Source of the DNA: Lachnospiraceae bacterium
Lineage (GTDB): Bacteria > Bacillota > Clostridia > Lachnospirales > Lachnospiraceae
Direction of reading: 5' to 3'
Length of the DNA: 56,944 nucleotides
NCBI GenBank assembly: GCA_014804425.1
Contig: JAAUZV010000015.1
Span: forward strand, 181,770 to 238,713
In this document: positions 43,481-52,513 of the stretch, in pieces
How the letters are laid out: every line of letters begins with the position of its first letter
Position numbering within the stretch: position 1 is the stretch's first letter
Notes under the pieces: generated by a model
What the model was told of the DNA's origin: nothing
Database searches by the model: none
What the model saw: only the letters and a program-made list of their open reading frames with translations
Position numbers and translations under genes: made by a program

Positions 43481-43510
43481 AAAGCATGCAAAGCATGCTT
43501 TGCATGCTTT
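43481..43510. repeat. Perfect 30-bp palindrome with three GCATGC sites
   Basis: The 30 bases at 43481-43510 equal their own reverse complement. The sequence is built from three GCATGC units linked by AAA or TTT. It lies between the MoxR stop and the VWA start and would form a hairpin in the shared mRNA, 30 bases before the VWA start codon. Confidence 0.9.
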
Positions 43511-43539
43511 TGCAGGCAGGATTGAGAACGGAGAGCGCA

Positions 43540-44748
43540 ATGTTTAGTGAATTTTTTTATCAGCTCAGAAAAAACGGACTGGAGGTTTCTCTCGGAGAGT
43601 GGCTGACGCTTCAGGACGCGCTCACGAAAGGACTTCACGAATCAAGCATGACGGGATTTTATTATCTTGCGCGGATGATCCTGGTTAAGAGCGAGACGGA
43701 TTACGATAAATTTGATATGACGTTTGAGGAATGCTTCAAGACAAGGAAGCTGACGCCGGGTATTACAGAAACGATGCTTTCATGGCTGAATAAAGAGGAC
43801 ATGAACGATCTGTTTCATGAGATGAACCGCGACTATATGAATCAGATTGAAGGCGAGGCGATGCAGATCGACAAAGAAGATGTCGAGGATACCTTTAAGG
43901 ACCGCTTGAAGGATCAGGATTCCGAGCATAACGGAGGCAGTTTTTGGATTGGCACGATGGGAAAAACGCAGTTCGGAAATACGGGCGGTAACATGGGCGG
44001 CATCCGTGTCGGCGGGAAGACGGGCTATCAGTCGGCGTTCGAGGTTGTCGGAGAGCGAAAGTACCGCGATTTCAGGGATGACAGAGTACTCACGAACAGA
44101 CAGTTCCAGCTTGCATTTAAGCGGCTGCGGCAGTTTTCCACGAAGCTGGATATTCCCGAGACGGAGCTTGATATTGACGGCACGGTGGATAAGACTTGCA
44201 ATAACGGGGGCTGCCTACAGATCGTGATGCAGAAGCCGAGAAAAAATGCGGTCAAGCTTCTTCTTTTAATGGATTCGGGCGGCACGATGATACCGTACAG
44301 CTCGCTGTTAAATGAGCTGTTTCAATCGGTCAATAAATCCAATCATTTTAAGGATATGAAATGTTATTTTTTCCACAACTGTATTTACAGCAAGCTGTAT
44401 CGGACACCGGAATGCGAGAACGGCGACTGGATCGACACGGAGTGGATGTTCCGCAACTTAGACAGCGACTATAAGGTGCTGATCGTGGGAGATGCCGCGA
44501 TGGCGCCGGAAGAATTGTATGCGAAGGATGGGAATTACCGCGGACCGAACGACGGATTATCGGGCTGGGAATGGCTGCAATTAATGAAGCGCCATTATAA
44601 AAAGATTGTCTGGATGAATCCGAAGATGGCGCCGGGAAATGCGCCGTGGCGCGAAGCGGAGACCGCGATCAAGGGATTGCTGCCGATGTATAAGCTGACT
44701 GTGAAAGGCTTAAATGACGCCATGCAGAAGCTGATGCAGACGCGGTGA
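43540..44748 (+). CDS. CoxE-like VWA domain protein
   Basis: A 402-residue cytosolic partner of the MoxR ATPase. Residues 1-220 form the helical CoxE-type N-terminal region; the VWA domain follows, beginning L-L-L-L-M-D-S-G-G-T-M near residue 240. That MIDAS sequence is D-S-G-G-T, while the canonical form is D-x-S-x-S, so two ligand serines are substituted (Gly, Thr). The middle contains a Gly-rich segment F-G-N-T-G-G-N-M-G-G. ATG 43540 follows GGAG by 6 bases; the frame extends to a TTG at 43468, which would put the palindrome in coding sequence. Confidence 0.88.
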   Translation: MFSEFFYQLRKNGLEVSLGEWLTLQDALTKGLHESSMTGFYYLARMILVKSETDYDKFDMTFEECFKTRKLTPGITETMLSWLNKEDMNDLFHEMNRDYMNQIEGEAMQIDKEDVEDTFKDRLKDQDSEHNGGSFWIGTMGKTQFGNTGGNMGGIRVGGKTGYQSAFEVVGERKYRDFRDDRVLTNRQFQLAFKRLRQFSTKLDIPETELDIDGTVDKTCNNGGCLQIVMQKPRKNAVKLLLLMDSGGTMIPYSSLLNELFQSVNKSNHFKDMKCYFFHNCIYSKLYRTPECENGDWIDTEWMFRNLDSDYKVLIVGDAAMAPEELYAKDGNYRGPNDGLSGWEWLQLMKRHYKKIVWMNPKMAPGNAPWREAETAIKGLLPMYKLTVKGLNDAMQKLMQTR

Positions 44749-44762
44749 GTATCATTCTTATA

Positions 44763-44907
44763 GTAATTGCTCAGAGCCAGCCTCGAAAACACTGCGTGTT
44801 TCCGAGGTGTGGCGTATCCGCCAAATGAACTTGCATGAAAATATGCTCTTGAATGCAAGCATTCATCGCATATTTTCATGCAAGTTCGCCCGGCTCTGAA
44901 CAGTTAC
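44763..44907. repeat. 145-bp nested hairpin element with terminal inverted repeats
   Basis: GTAATTGCTCAGAGCC at 44763-44778 and GGCTCTGAACAGTTAC at 44892-44907 are 16-bp terminal inverted repeats with two mismatches. Inside are a 12-bp stem (44781-44807, one mismatch), GGCG/CGCC at 44811-44822, and a perfect 20-bp stem (44827-44846 with 44868-44887) capped by GAATG/CATTC. It fills the gap between convergent genes and reaches the permease stop codon. No T-tract, so not a simple terminator. Confidence 0.8.
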
Positions 44908-45926
44908 AAATAGTAGTATGGCAAAAAGAGCAGGCAGAACGGCCGTAATGCGGGAATAAAGGTGGAAACATCCACAAATACGGGCGTAAAGATCAGGCAG
45001 CCGAGCAGATAAAACGGCAGTAGAAACAGGATGATCGTCTTTTTACGCAGAATGACATAGAGCAGGGTGCAAAACAGGATCACGAGCAGCGCATAGGTAA
45101 ACAGACTGAGCAGATCGCGTCCGTCGCTTATTGCGCCCGTAAAAAACAGACTGAGTATAGCGGCAAGCGTTGTGAGAAGAACCGGAGGAAGGAGTTCTGC
45201 AAGGAGCAGAAACTTTCTTCCGGTTTTTGTGACGGCACAGTAGACCTGTGCCTCCGCGTTGCCGGAATAATTGAGCAGTCCCAAAAAACCGCTGAGCAAA
45301 AGAAGAATGCTGCACAGGCCTTTTAAGACCTGAATGCTGAGGCCGCTGCGGATTCCCTGATAGGAGGAATAAGCGCCGGTGTAATCAAAAGCAAACGTGG
45401 AGCCGTTTGTCATATTTTCACGGTACAGAGCCTCAATCTCAGATAAAGACGGATTTTGGAGCACATCGTCCTGCAAAAGATAATCTGTCAGAATGGCAAG
45501 AGAGTATTCCTCAAACAGTTCTGCGTACACAATTTCATCCGTCACATCCCTGAGCGTGGTTTCTGCGGAGATCACGACATCGACCAAATCCTTCTTTTTT
45601 CCTTCATTCAAAGAGTCTAACAGACCGGCATGAAAGACATATCCGCATTCGGCGTCGCCCGTCATGACTGTGTGATAAAGCTCCTCCTCGGATGCCGCCC
45701 GTACAAATGTGACGACGCCGTCACGATGCGTGAGCTTTTCTGCAAGCTGTTCACAAAAAGAATCTTCCTGTTCGGCATAGACACAGACGCACAGATCCTG
45801 CTCATGGTCTGCGCCGAGCGACCGGTACATGATCGCAAATACCGGAAAAAGAAGAAGCAGCACAAGCATGGCGGGGCGTTTTAGGCAGCGCTTGAGATTG
45901 AAGAACAGGTAGAGAGCATAGCGCAT
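44904..45926 (-). CDS. ABC-2 type permease (second)
   Basis: A 340-residue membrane protein, AAAGGAG before the ATG. The N-terminal transmembrane helix (about 17-36) is followed by a soluble extracytoplasmic domain of about 150 residues and then about five helices, the plan of ABC-2 (NatB/DrrB-like) permeases. It is the last gene of the leftward operon and is similar in layout to the permease encoded upstream (46003), so the two probably form a heterodimer energised by the ATPase at 49313. Stop codon overlaps the nested hairpin element. Confidence 0.82.
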   Translation of the reverse strand: MRYALYLFFNLKRCLKRPAMLVLLLLFPVFAIMYRSLGADHEQDLCVCVYAEQEDSFCEQLAEKLTHRDGVVTFVRAASEEELYHTVMTGDAECGYVFHAGLLDSLNEGKKKDLVDVVISAETTLRDVTDEIVYAELFEEYSLAILTDYLLQDDVLQNPSLSEIEALYRENMTNGSTFAFDYTGAYSSYQGIRSGLSIQVLKGLCSILLLLSGFLGLLNYSGNAEAQVYCAVTKTGRKFLLLAELLPPVLLTTLAAILSLFFTGAISDGRDLLSLFTYALLVILFCTLLYVILRKKTIILFLLPFYLLGCLIFTPVFVDVSTFIPALRPFCLLFLPYYYL

Positions 45927-46002
45927 AGGTGGGACTCCTTTCGTGAAGGTTATAATCAGGTAATTGCGTTTCGCAATTGTCTAAGCTGAATATCATAACA
46001 CG

Positions 46003-47241
46003 TTATCCGCGTTTTTTGGCATAGAGGATATGCGCGAGGCTGCCCCCGGCAAGAAAGAAAACGGTATAGGCGGCAAGAATCAGCAGATGGCGGTTTGCAG
46101 CGGCTGCGGTATGTATTGCGTGCGCGGGATAGTCCAAAATGCAAAATAATGTCTGCATCCATGAGCGCACGGGCAGAAGCGCGGCAATGCGCCTGCACCA
46201 GAAAGGCAGAAACGCGTTCGGCACAAAACACCCGCTCACAAGCATCATCAGGATGGAGAGCAGGAACAATAGCAGCATGGCATATCCCGGTGCGGGAATC
46301 AGCTCATACAGGAAAAAGAAAAACGCGCTGATGCTGATCAGGATCACAGCGGCAAAACAAAGCATGTGCAGACAATCTGATACAGATAATGAGCTGTACC
46401 GTGCAAGAAAAGGAAGGGAAACGGCAAACAGTAAAAAAAGAAAAAACTGATAGAGCCATATGCTGCCAATACGTGTAAGAAGCACGGTCGGGTATCCGAT
46501 ACCGCAGGCGCGTTCTTTTGCCTGACAGGCAGCGTTGCTTTTTCCGTAAAAAGAAAGATAGCAGATACCGAACAGCAGCAAAAACAGCAGGATGCCGGAC
46601 GCAAGATAGTAGATCAGCACGGATTCCTCGCCCGTTGCATTTGCGCGTACCGTGTGGAAGAGATCACCCCGCGCGAGCGCATAGCTTAAGTTGCGCAGGT
46701 CAAGTGCCGTGTAGGCATCGGGAAGCGCATCCGCTCTGTCCACGCTGCGATAGAGCGTTGTCATAGCGTAGGTTCCCGCCTGCGCGGCGGAGAGTGTTTT
46801 AGCGCCGGCAGCGGAAAGCTCCTGAAGCAGAATGGCAGCAAGCGCGTTTTTTTCGGATAAAAGAACCTGAACATGAAAGTTGGTTCCGTCCATAATGCCG
46901 TCGATGAGATTTTTCGGAACGAGCATGACTGCTGCGACGGAACCGTCCTCTAAGGCATGATAGGCATTCGGTTCCGTCATGACGCGGAATACAAAATGCT
47001 TCTCGGTGCTCTGCATGTCAGCAAGAAAGGAGAGCAGGAGATTCATCAGATCCGATTGGTCTTCGATCACAACCGCCACCGGAACGGAAACGGAGGTCTC
47101 TGCTTCATCCATTGTTTTTATGGTACAAAAAGCAATTGTACCGGCAAGAAGTGCCAGTACAATTGCTCCAAGCAGCATTTGCGGACCATGCCGCAGCGCT
47201 CTTTTCAATTGATAGAAAAAGTATTTTTCATGTTGTTTCAT
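46003..47241 (-). CDS. ABC-2 type permease (first)
   Basis: A 412-residue membrane protein with a transmembrane helix at about 20-42, an extracytoplasmic domain of about 170 residues, and about five helices ending in a final A-A-Y-T-V-F-F-L-A-G-G. Same architecture as the next gene, so a heterodimeric exporter is likely. Its ribosome site is weak, and the gene lies 29 bases after the 681-residue protein gene; coupling from upstream translation may matter. The substrate is unknown. Confidence 0.82.
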   Translation of the reverse strand: MKQHEKYFFYQLKRALRHGPQMLLGAIVLALLAGTIAFCTIKTMDEAETSVSVPVAVVIEDQSDLMNLLLSFLADMQSTEKHFVFRVMTEPNAYHALEDGSVAAVMLVPKNLIDGIMDGTNFHVQVLLSEKNALAAILLQELSAAGAKTLSAAQAGTYAMTTLYRSVDRADALPDAYTALDLRNLSYALARGDLFHTVRANATGEESVLIYYLASGILLFLLLFGICYLSFYGKSNAACQAKERACGIGYPTVLLTRIGSIWLYQFFLFLLFAVSLPFLARYSSLSVSDCLHMLCFAAVILISISAFFFFLYELIPAPGYAMLLLFLLSILMMLVSGCFVPNAFLPFWCRRIAALLPVRSWMQTLFCILDYPAHAIHTAAAANRHLLILAAYTVFFLAGGSLAHILYAKKRG

Positions 47242-47270
47242 AAGCCGTCAAAGAGTGCATCACACACTAT

Positions 47271-49316
47271 TTAATACCAGTCATCACTACTCCAGTCGTC
47301 GCTATACCAATTGTCGTCATCCGGAAAATAATAACCGTCATAAAGCAGTTCAACGAATAGGAAGCCGAGCGGACCGTTCATCGCGTTTTGCATCATTTCC
47401 TCTCCGAGAGTCTCGACGTCAGCCTCGGTCAATGTGAACAGATCATACTTTGTGCCGGACGGTTCCGAAACAGGGCCGGAGAGCTTGGAAACGCTGAAGG
47501 AACCGGAAAGACCGATCGTCAGTTCACCTGCTATATCAAGAGTGAGATCGTCCATATTGACCGTAAAGCGTTCGCCGGGAACCACGTCCGTGTAGGAGTA
47601 GTCCGCATTCATACTAAGCAGGCTCGTATACATTGCGGAAACGGATAAATCCACATGTCCCTTTTTGGACTGAGTATCAAATGTAGACGTATAGTTCGCG
47701 TTGGCAATGGAGATGCCGGATACGTCGATGGACATTTTTGTATTCTGTGTTTCGGTCGAGCCGGTAGTGGTAGTGGTGCTTTCAAACGAAAAGCCATAAG
47801 CGTAGCCCTCGACAGTCAGTTTGATCTCGCCAGTGATATGATCTGCAGGATTGTCATTCAGACCGGTGAAATCGATCTGGCAGCTTAACTCTGCCTGCGC
47901 AAAATCAAGCGGAAAATCAAAGGAAAAACGTGCCATGCGCCCCTTGTTATCGACATAAACGGTCATCACGAGATCCTCGCGGGGGAGGATCGGTGAGATT
48001 TCCGAATATTCTACAGGCGTACCAAGAGAATTCGCGTATTCGCAGAACCATCTTGCAAGGTTCTCCATAGATTCACGTGTGATGACAATGTTATATCCCT
48101 GACAGGTCTGTGTCTTGCCGTTTACCTGCAGATCCTTTTTGTCACCTTCTTCATAGCGGATCGCGTCAAAGAACTCCTGAAGTTCACGCGGAACCTCTGT
48201 TTCTGTTTCCTGAGCCGTGGTCAACAGTTCAAAAAATTGGAAAGCGATCGAGGGATCGATCGTAGTATCTAATGCCTGAGCAAGCGGGGAATTGTTGAAA
48301 TCCACACCGAAATTACTTGTCTTAAATTCGATATAGCCCTCAAACAGACTCGGGCAGGCGATCGCCATATAATCACCGTACGCGTACACTTCATAGTCGA
48401 GATAGTTTGTGCCTTCGTACAGGATGTTGCCGCTGACCGCAAAGCGCTCCGCGTCTTTGTCAAGCTCTACGTTCGAGGAAAAGCCAAGACCTTCCAGCAT
48501 GCTGATCTCATCGGCAAGGGAACCGCTCAGCTCGTCGATGTTCCAATTCGAACTCATCTGATAAGCGTTGCCCTGGGCGAGGGTGTCTAATTCCTGCGAA
48601 TGAAGCCAGCCTGTCGTGGACGAAGTGCGTTCCGCCGTGAATGTGTTCGACATGGCAGACGTAATGACTTCCTCGGGATTGCGTGTTTTTTTGCCGGCAA
48701 ATAAAAAGATGCAGATGCCGATTGCGATCACAGCAACAAGCGCCACACTGGCGATCGGAATCCAAATCTTTTTCTTTGATTTCTTTGCAGGTGCAGCATT
48801 CGGAACGGAAGCGGGGTTTACATAATACGGATTCTGATAATCCTGTCCATACGGATTCTGCTGATAGCCCTGCGCATTGTTAAATTGTGCGTTTGTCTGA
48901 TTCGCACCTGCGTTGTAACCGGTATTGCCCGTTCCGGTCATATTTTGGAAGCCCTGTGTAAAGGACTGTGCACCGTTGTAAGCCGCGTTCGGATTCTGCT
49001 GGTAGCCCTGCGCGTTGTTAAACTGCGCGTTTGCCTGATTAGCGCCCGCATTATAACCGGCATTCATGCCCGCGCCGTAAGCCGCATTCGGATTCTGCTG
49101 GTAGCCCTGCGCATTGTGAAACTGCGCGTTTGCCTGATTTGCGCCCGTATTGTAGCCGGCATTCATGCCCGCGCCGTAAGCCGCATTCGGATTTTGTGAA
49201 AAGTCCTGCGAGCCCTGCGCTTGTGCGTTTGAATCCGGCGCAGGATCGGACGCAGGCTGTTGCAGATCCGCGTCCGCTGCCTGCACGGGTATGGTTCTTT
49301 CTTCTTCTGGATTCAT
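47271..49316 (-). CDS. Membrane protein with N/Q/A/Y-rich repeat domain and large outer domain
   Basis: A 681-residue protein. Residues 1-180 are a low-complexity cytosolic region with three copies of a unit of about 33 residues (Y-N-A-G-A-N-Q-A-N-A-Q-F-N-N-A-Q-G-Y-Q-Q). K-K-S-K-K-K at 178-183 precedes a single transmembrane helix (184-207). Residues 208-650 are an extracytoplasmic beta-rich domain (repeating T-x-x-F and D-x-S-x-x strands), and the C-terminus is acidic and aromatic (D-D-D-N-W-Y-S-D-D-W). Its ATG overlaps the ATPase stop (4 bases), so it is firmly part of an ABC-2 operon. I do not recognise the family. The composition suggests a phase-separating or clustering tail coupled to a transporter; this is inference. 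Confidence 0.75.
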   Translation of the reverse strand: MNPEEERTIPVQAADADLQQPASDPAPDSNAQAQGSQDFSQNPNAAYGAGMNAGYNTGANQANAQFHNAQGYQQNPNAAYGAGMNAGYNAGANQANAQFNNAQGYQQNPNAAYNGAQSFTQGFQNMTGTGNTGYNAGANQTNAQFNNAQGYQQNPYGQDYQNPYYVNPASVPNAAPAKKSKKKIWIPIASVALVAVIAIGICIFLFAGKKTRNPEEVITSAMSNTFTAERTSSTTGWLHSQELDTLAQGNAYQMSSNWNIDELSGSLADEISMLEGLGFSSNVELDKDAERFAVSGNILYEGTNYLDYEVYAYGDYMAIACPSLFEGYIEFKTSNFGVDFNNSPLAQALDTTIDPSIAFQFFELLTTAQETETEVPRELQEFFDAIRYEEGDKKDLQVNGKTQTCQGYNIVITRESMENLARWFCEYANSLGTPVEYSEISPILPREDLVMTVYVDNKGRMARFSFDFPLDFAQAELSCQIDFTGLNDNPADHITGEIKLTVEGYAYGFSFESTTTTTGSTETQNTKMSIDVSGISIANANYTSTFDTQSKKGHVDLSVSAMYTSLLSMNADYSYTDVVPGERFTVNMDDLTLDIAGELTIGLSGSFSVSKLSGPVSEPSGTKYDLFTLTEADVETLGEEMMQNAMNGPLGFLFVELLYDGYYFPDDDNWYSDDWSSDDWY
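48861..49196 (-). repeat. 99-bp in-frame tandem repeats encoding the low-complexity domain
   Basis: About three and a half copies of a 99-bp unit encode the repeats at residues 41-152 of the membrane protein. The first two are nearly identical, and the third is separated by a short divergent segment. Confidence 0.8.
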
Positions 49317-50014
49317 GATGTTCCCTCCGTTTGGTTTGTTGTTTGTTGAATCAGCGCGAGCAGTTGCTCCCCGCGCACGGTCGTATCGGTTTGATGAAGC
49401 TGTCCGTCATGCAGCAAATAAAGGCGGTTGCATAATACGAGTTCCGTCTCCTCGTGAGTGGTAATGAGGACGGTGCCGCCGTTTTGAAGATATACGGACA
49501 AATAGGAGCGGATATCCGCCTTGCAGGGAAGGTCAAGCGCTGCGGACGGTTCATCCAAAATCAAGATTCTGGGGTGATTTTGGAGTGCCATGCCGATGCT
49601 GACACGTTTTTTCATACCGCCGGACAGCTTAGCCGCCGGCATGTGCAGAAAACCGGGAATCCCAAGTAAATGAAGAAAGCCATCTGAAAGCTCCCGATGA
49701 AACTGCTCATTGTCTCCATGGTACCATAGCTTCAAATTGTCCTTCACCGATAAATCCGGTATGAGCGGATTATCCTGAGGCACATATCCCAGTGCGCCGG
49801 ATCGCCTGATAGCGGCGTTTAGCGGTTCTCCGTCATAGAGAATCCGACCGCACTTTGGCGTGCGGACACCTGCGATCAGGGACAGCAGCGTTGATTTCCC
49901 GCAGCCGTTCGCGCCGAGAAATCCGATGCAGTCGCCTTGGCGAATGTCAAGACTGACAGAGCGAAGAATCTTTTTTTTGTGATAAGAAAAAGAAATATCT
50001 TCTATGGAAATCAT
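49313..50014 (-). CDS. ABC transporter ATP-binding protein (ABC-2 exporter)
   Basis: A 233-residue ATPase with Walker A G-A-N-G-C-G-K-S-T near residue 34, Q-loop Y-V-P-Q-D, signature L-S-G-G-M-K-K-R, Walker B I-L-I-L-D-E-P-S-A-A-L-D, H-loop T-T-H-E. The L-S-G-G-M-K-K-R signature fits multidrug/antibiotic-type ABC-2 ATPases. It is the first gene of the leftward operon: ATPase, low-complexity membrane protein, two permeases. It starts 276 bases from cas3, divergently. The promoter was not identified. Confidence 0.92.
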   Translation of the reverse strand: MISIEDISFSYHKKKILRSVSLDIRQGDCIGFLGANGCGKSTLLSLIAGVRTPKCGRILYDGEPLNAAIRRSGALGYVPQDNPLIPDLSVKDNLKLWYHGDNEQFHRELSDGFLHLLGIPGFLHMPAAKLSGGMKKRVSIGMALQNHPRILILDEPSAALDLPCKADIRSYLSVYLQNGGTVLITTHEETELVLCNRLYLLHDGQLHQTDTTVRGEQLLALIQQTTNQTEGTS

Positions 50015-50186
50015 ACGCGGCTCCTCTCAACGAGTTATTATAACAAAGAAAAAAGAGGATGGCAACAACTTCATGGATTTGAGGTTCTTATGGGTGCTAT
50101 ATTTGAGCATTGTTCAGAATTAGTTAAATTTGTTAATTACATTATAGATACACGCATTTTTTGAAAAATTAATTTAATTTTTGTAG

Positions 50187-50215
50187 TTGACTAAAAAAGT
50201 AGAGTGTAGTATTAT
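50187..50215 (+). promoter_or_regulatory. Promoter of the cas operon
   Basis: TTGACT at 50187-50192 and TATTAT at 50210-50215 with a 17-base spacer, about 75 bases before cas3. The AT-rich 50015-50290 stretch holds nothing else recognisable. Confidence 0.7.
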
Positions 50216-50290
50216 ATGCAATATGAACAAAATGGGTTACAAAGAAAATAGGGATATGGTTGTGCAAAATATACAAAATGAGGTGATTAA

Positions 50291-52504
50291 ATGTATTACT
50301 CTCGTTCTGAGAATCAAAACGGTGAAAAGGAAGAACTATCCACACACTTGAAATTGGTTTCTTTCCTTACGGGAACATTTGCCAAAGTGTTTGGAGAGCA
50401 AGCGGCAGGAGAATGGTGTGGGCTTTATCACGATGCAGGTAAAGCATCCAAACTTTTTCAGGATGTTTTGGAACAAAAAGAGCATGGCGTAAACCATGAG
50501 TCCGCCGGCGCATATATATTGGAAAATGGAAAGGGTATTAAAAACCGACTTCTTGCAGTTGTCGTTTATGCACATCACAAAGGATTGCAATGGTATATTA
50601 AAGATGAATTGGACAAGTCATTTATTGAAAAAGATTCCCGTGAATTTCGGCAGACTGGAAGACGTTTTTCTGTTTCGGGCAAAGAGCAGTATCAGGAGGT
50701 TCTTCATTTTTACAAAGAAAATATAAAACCTTTACACAAAGTGCCGCTTTTGATAAATAATTGTGACTCGTTTTATAAATTTCTTCCTAAAATGCTCCAT
50801 GCAAGAATGTTGCTTTCCTGCCTTTGTGATGCAGATTATTTAGCATCCGAGTCGCATACAAATAAAGCGGTTTTAGACCAGATTGACAGTTTCATGCCTG
50901 ATTTTGGTGAAATGTTAAAAAGTATTGAACAGTATAGAGAAAAAATTAAAATTGCTTCGAGTGCGAATCCAGTTGTAAATGAAGTCCGTGAAATAGTGTT
51001 TCAGGACTGTGTCAGTGCCGCAAAAACTCGACCGGGAATGTTTACACTGACAGCCCCAACAGGAACGGGAAAGACGCTTGCACTGCTTTCATTTGCGCTT
51101 CATCATGCAATATACAATAATCAGGATTTGCCGAAATTTCATCGGATTATTGTTGTTCTTCCCTTTTTGACGATTATTGATCAAAGTGTAAAAATATATC
51201 AGGACATTTGTAAAAGTGTACTCAGGGCGGACAGTACTACAAAATGTACCGAAGAAACAAAACTGATGGCAGAGCGATGGTGCGCGCCGTTTATCATAAC
51301 AACTTCCGTAAAGTTTTTTGAAGCGCTTTTTCAATCGAAACCGACAGATTTAAGATTTCTACACAGTATTGCAGGAAGCGTTATCATATTTGATGAGGCG
51401 CAAAATATTCCCGTTAATCTTGTGGGAACAACAATTGAATCAACAAAGGTGCTTTGCGAGATGTTTGGATGCACAGTAGTTTTTTCTACTGCAACACAGC
51501 CCGATTATTCCAAACGGGATGATATACATATTCAATGTCTTGAAATCATAAAAGAACCGCAAAGGTTGTACGATAAGATCAGACGGGTAAAGGTAGGTTG
51601 GGAAATAAACAAAAAAGTGCAGCTTGTCGATATTGCGGAGAGAATGCAACGGCTTTTCAGCGTGTGCTGTATTGTGAACAGAAAAGACCATGCATATAAA
51701 CTGTTTATGGAACTTCAAAAAATAAGCGATAAAGAGGAATGCTTTTATATTTCCACTGACTTGTGCAAGGCACATCGTGATCGTGTTATTGAAGAAGTCA
51801 CACGAAGACTGAAAAAGGGTGAAACATGCCGGGTTGTCTCAACCTCTTGTATCGAGGCGGGGATTGATTTGGATTTTGCGAATATGTTTCGCGCACTGGC
51901 ACCGCTTGACTCTGTTATTCAATGTGCAGGCCGCTGTAATCGGAACGGCAGAAAAACAGGAATAGTGACTGTGTTTATACCGGATGAAGAAAGATTATAT
52001 CCGTCAAAAGAGTATGAAGTTCGCGCCATGTGTGTGAAAATTTTGGCGGATCGTCATGAAATTGATATTAATAACTTAGAACATATAGCAGAGTATTATG
52101 CGGAGATATTTGCAAAGTTCAATAAAGATGATGATACCCTTGAAAAAGCAATTGCTGATATAGATTTTGAACAGGTCGAAAAAGAGTATCGGTTGATTAA
52201 AAATACCGGCGTAAACGTTCTTGTTCCATATGAAAAAGAAATCAAGCTCTTTGAAGAACTCCGGGCAGAAGCCTTAACAAAGGGAATATCTCGCGTGTGG
52301 ATGCAAAAAGCATCTTCGATCACCGTCACTTCCTACCAAGAGGAGCAGTTATATAATATATGTGAAAAAGCACTTGTCCGCGGAAATGACGGAAAATTGC
52401 AAAAAGCGGAAAACTGGTATATATTAAATGATTTGAAATTTTATCATAATGGAGGTGTTGGGTTGCATTTTGATGAAGACAGCGAATTGGACTACATTTT
52501 ATAA
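50291..52504 (+). CDS. cas3: CRISPR-associated helicase-nuclease Cas3 (type I-C)
   Basis: A 737-residue fused HD nuclease and superfamily 2 helicase that degrades DNA once Cascade has found a target. HD domain at 1-230: H47-D48 in L-Y-H-D-A-G-K, H69 in V-N-H-E-S, H95-H96 in Y-A-H-H-K. Helicase: Walker A A-P-T-G-T-G-K-T near 255, D-E-A-Q-N-I-P (a DEAH variant) near 365, C-I-E-A-G-I-D, and Q-C-A-G-R-C-N-R-N-G-R (motif VI) near 540. Length matches I-C Cas3. First gene of the operon; ribosome site is weak and AT-rich. Confidence 0.96.
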   Translation: MYYSRSENQNGEKEELSTHLKLVSFLTGTFAKVFGEQAAGEWCGLYHDAGKASKLFQDVLEQKEHGVNHESAGAYILENGKGIKNRLLAVVVYAHHKGLQWYIKDELDKSFIEKDSREFRQTGRRFSVSGKEQYQEVLHFYKENIKPLHKVPLLINNCDSFYKFLPKMLHARMLLSCLCDADYLASESHTNKAVLDQIDSFMPDFGEMLKSIEQYREKIKIASSANPVVNEVREIVFQDCVSAAKTRPGMFTLTAPTGTGKTLALLSFALHHAIYNNQDLPKFHRIIVVLPFLTIIDQSVKIYQDICKSVLRADSTTKCTEETKLMAERWCAPFIITTSVKFFEALFQSKPTDLRFLHSIAGSVIIFDEAQNIPVNLVGTTIESTKVLCEMFGCTVVFSTATQPDYSKRDDIHIQCLEIIKEPQRLYDKIRRVKVGWEINKKVQLVDIAERMQRLFSVCCIVNRKDHAYKLFMELQKISDKEECFYISTDLCKAHRDRVIEEVTRRLKKGETCRVVSTSCIEAGIDLDFANMFRALAPLDSVIQCAGRCNRNGRKTGIVTVFIPDEERLYPSKEYEVRAMCVKILADRHEIDINNLEHIAEYYAEIFAKFNKDDDTLEKAIADIDFEQVEKEYRLIKNTGVNVLVPYEKEIKLFEELRAEALTKGISRVWMQKASSITVTSYQEEQLYNICEKALVRGNDGKLQKAENWYILNDLKFYHNGGVGLHFDEDSELDYIL

Positions 52505-52513
52505 AGGAGGTGC

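Noticed and set aside
43468-43539. TTG start giving a longer VWA protein
   Set aside because: The extra 24 residues are only the translated palindrome region; ATG 43540 has a ribosome site at the right distance and matches the family start.
48861-49196. Possible CRISPR-like direct repeat
   Set aside because: Period is 99 bp without spacers and the copies are in-frame coding for a protein repeat.
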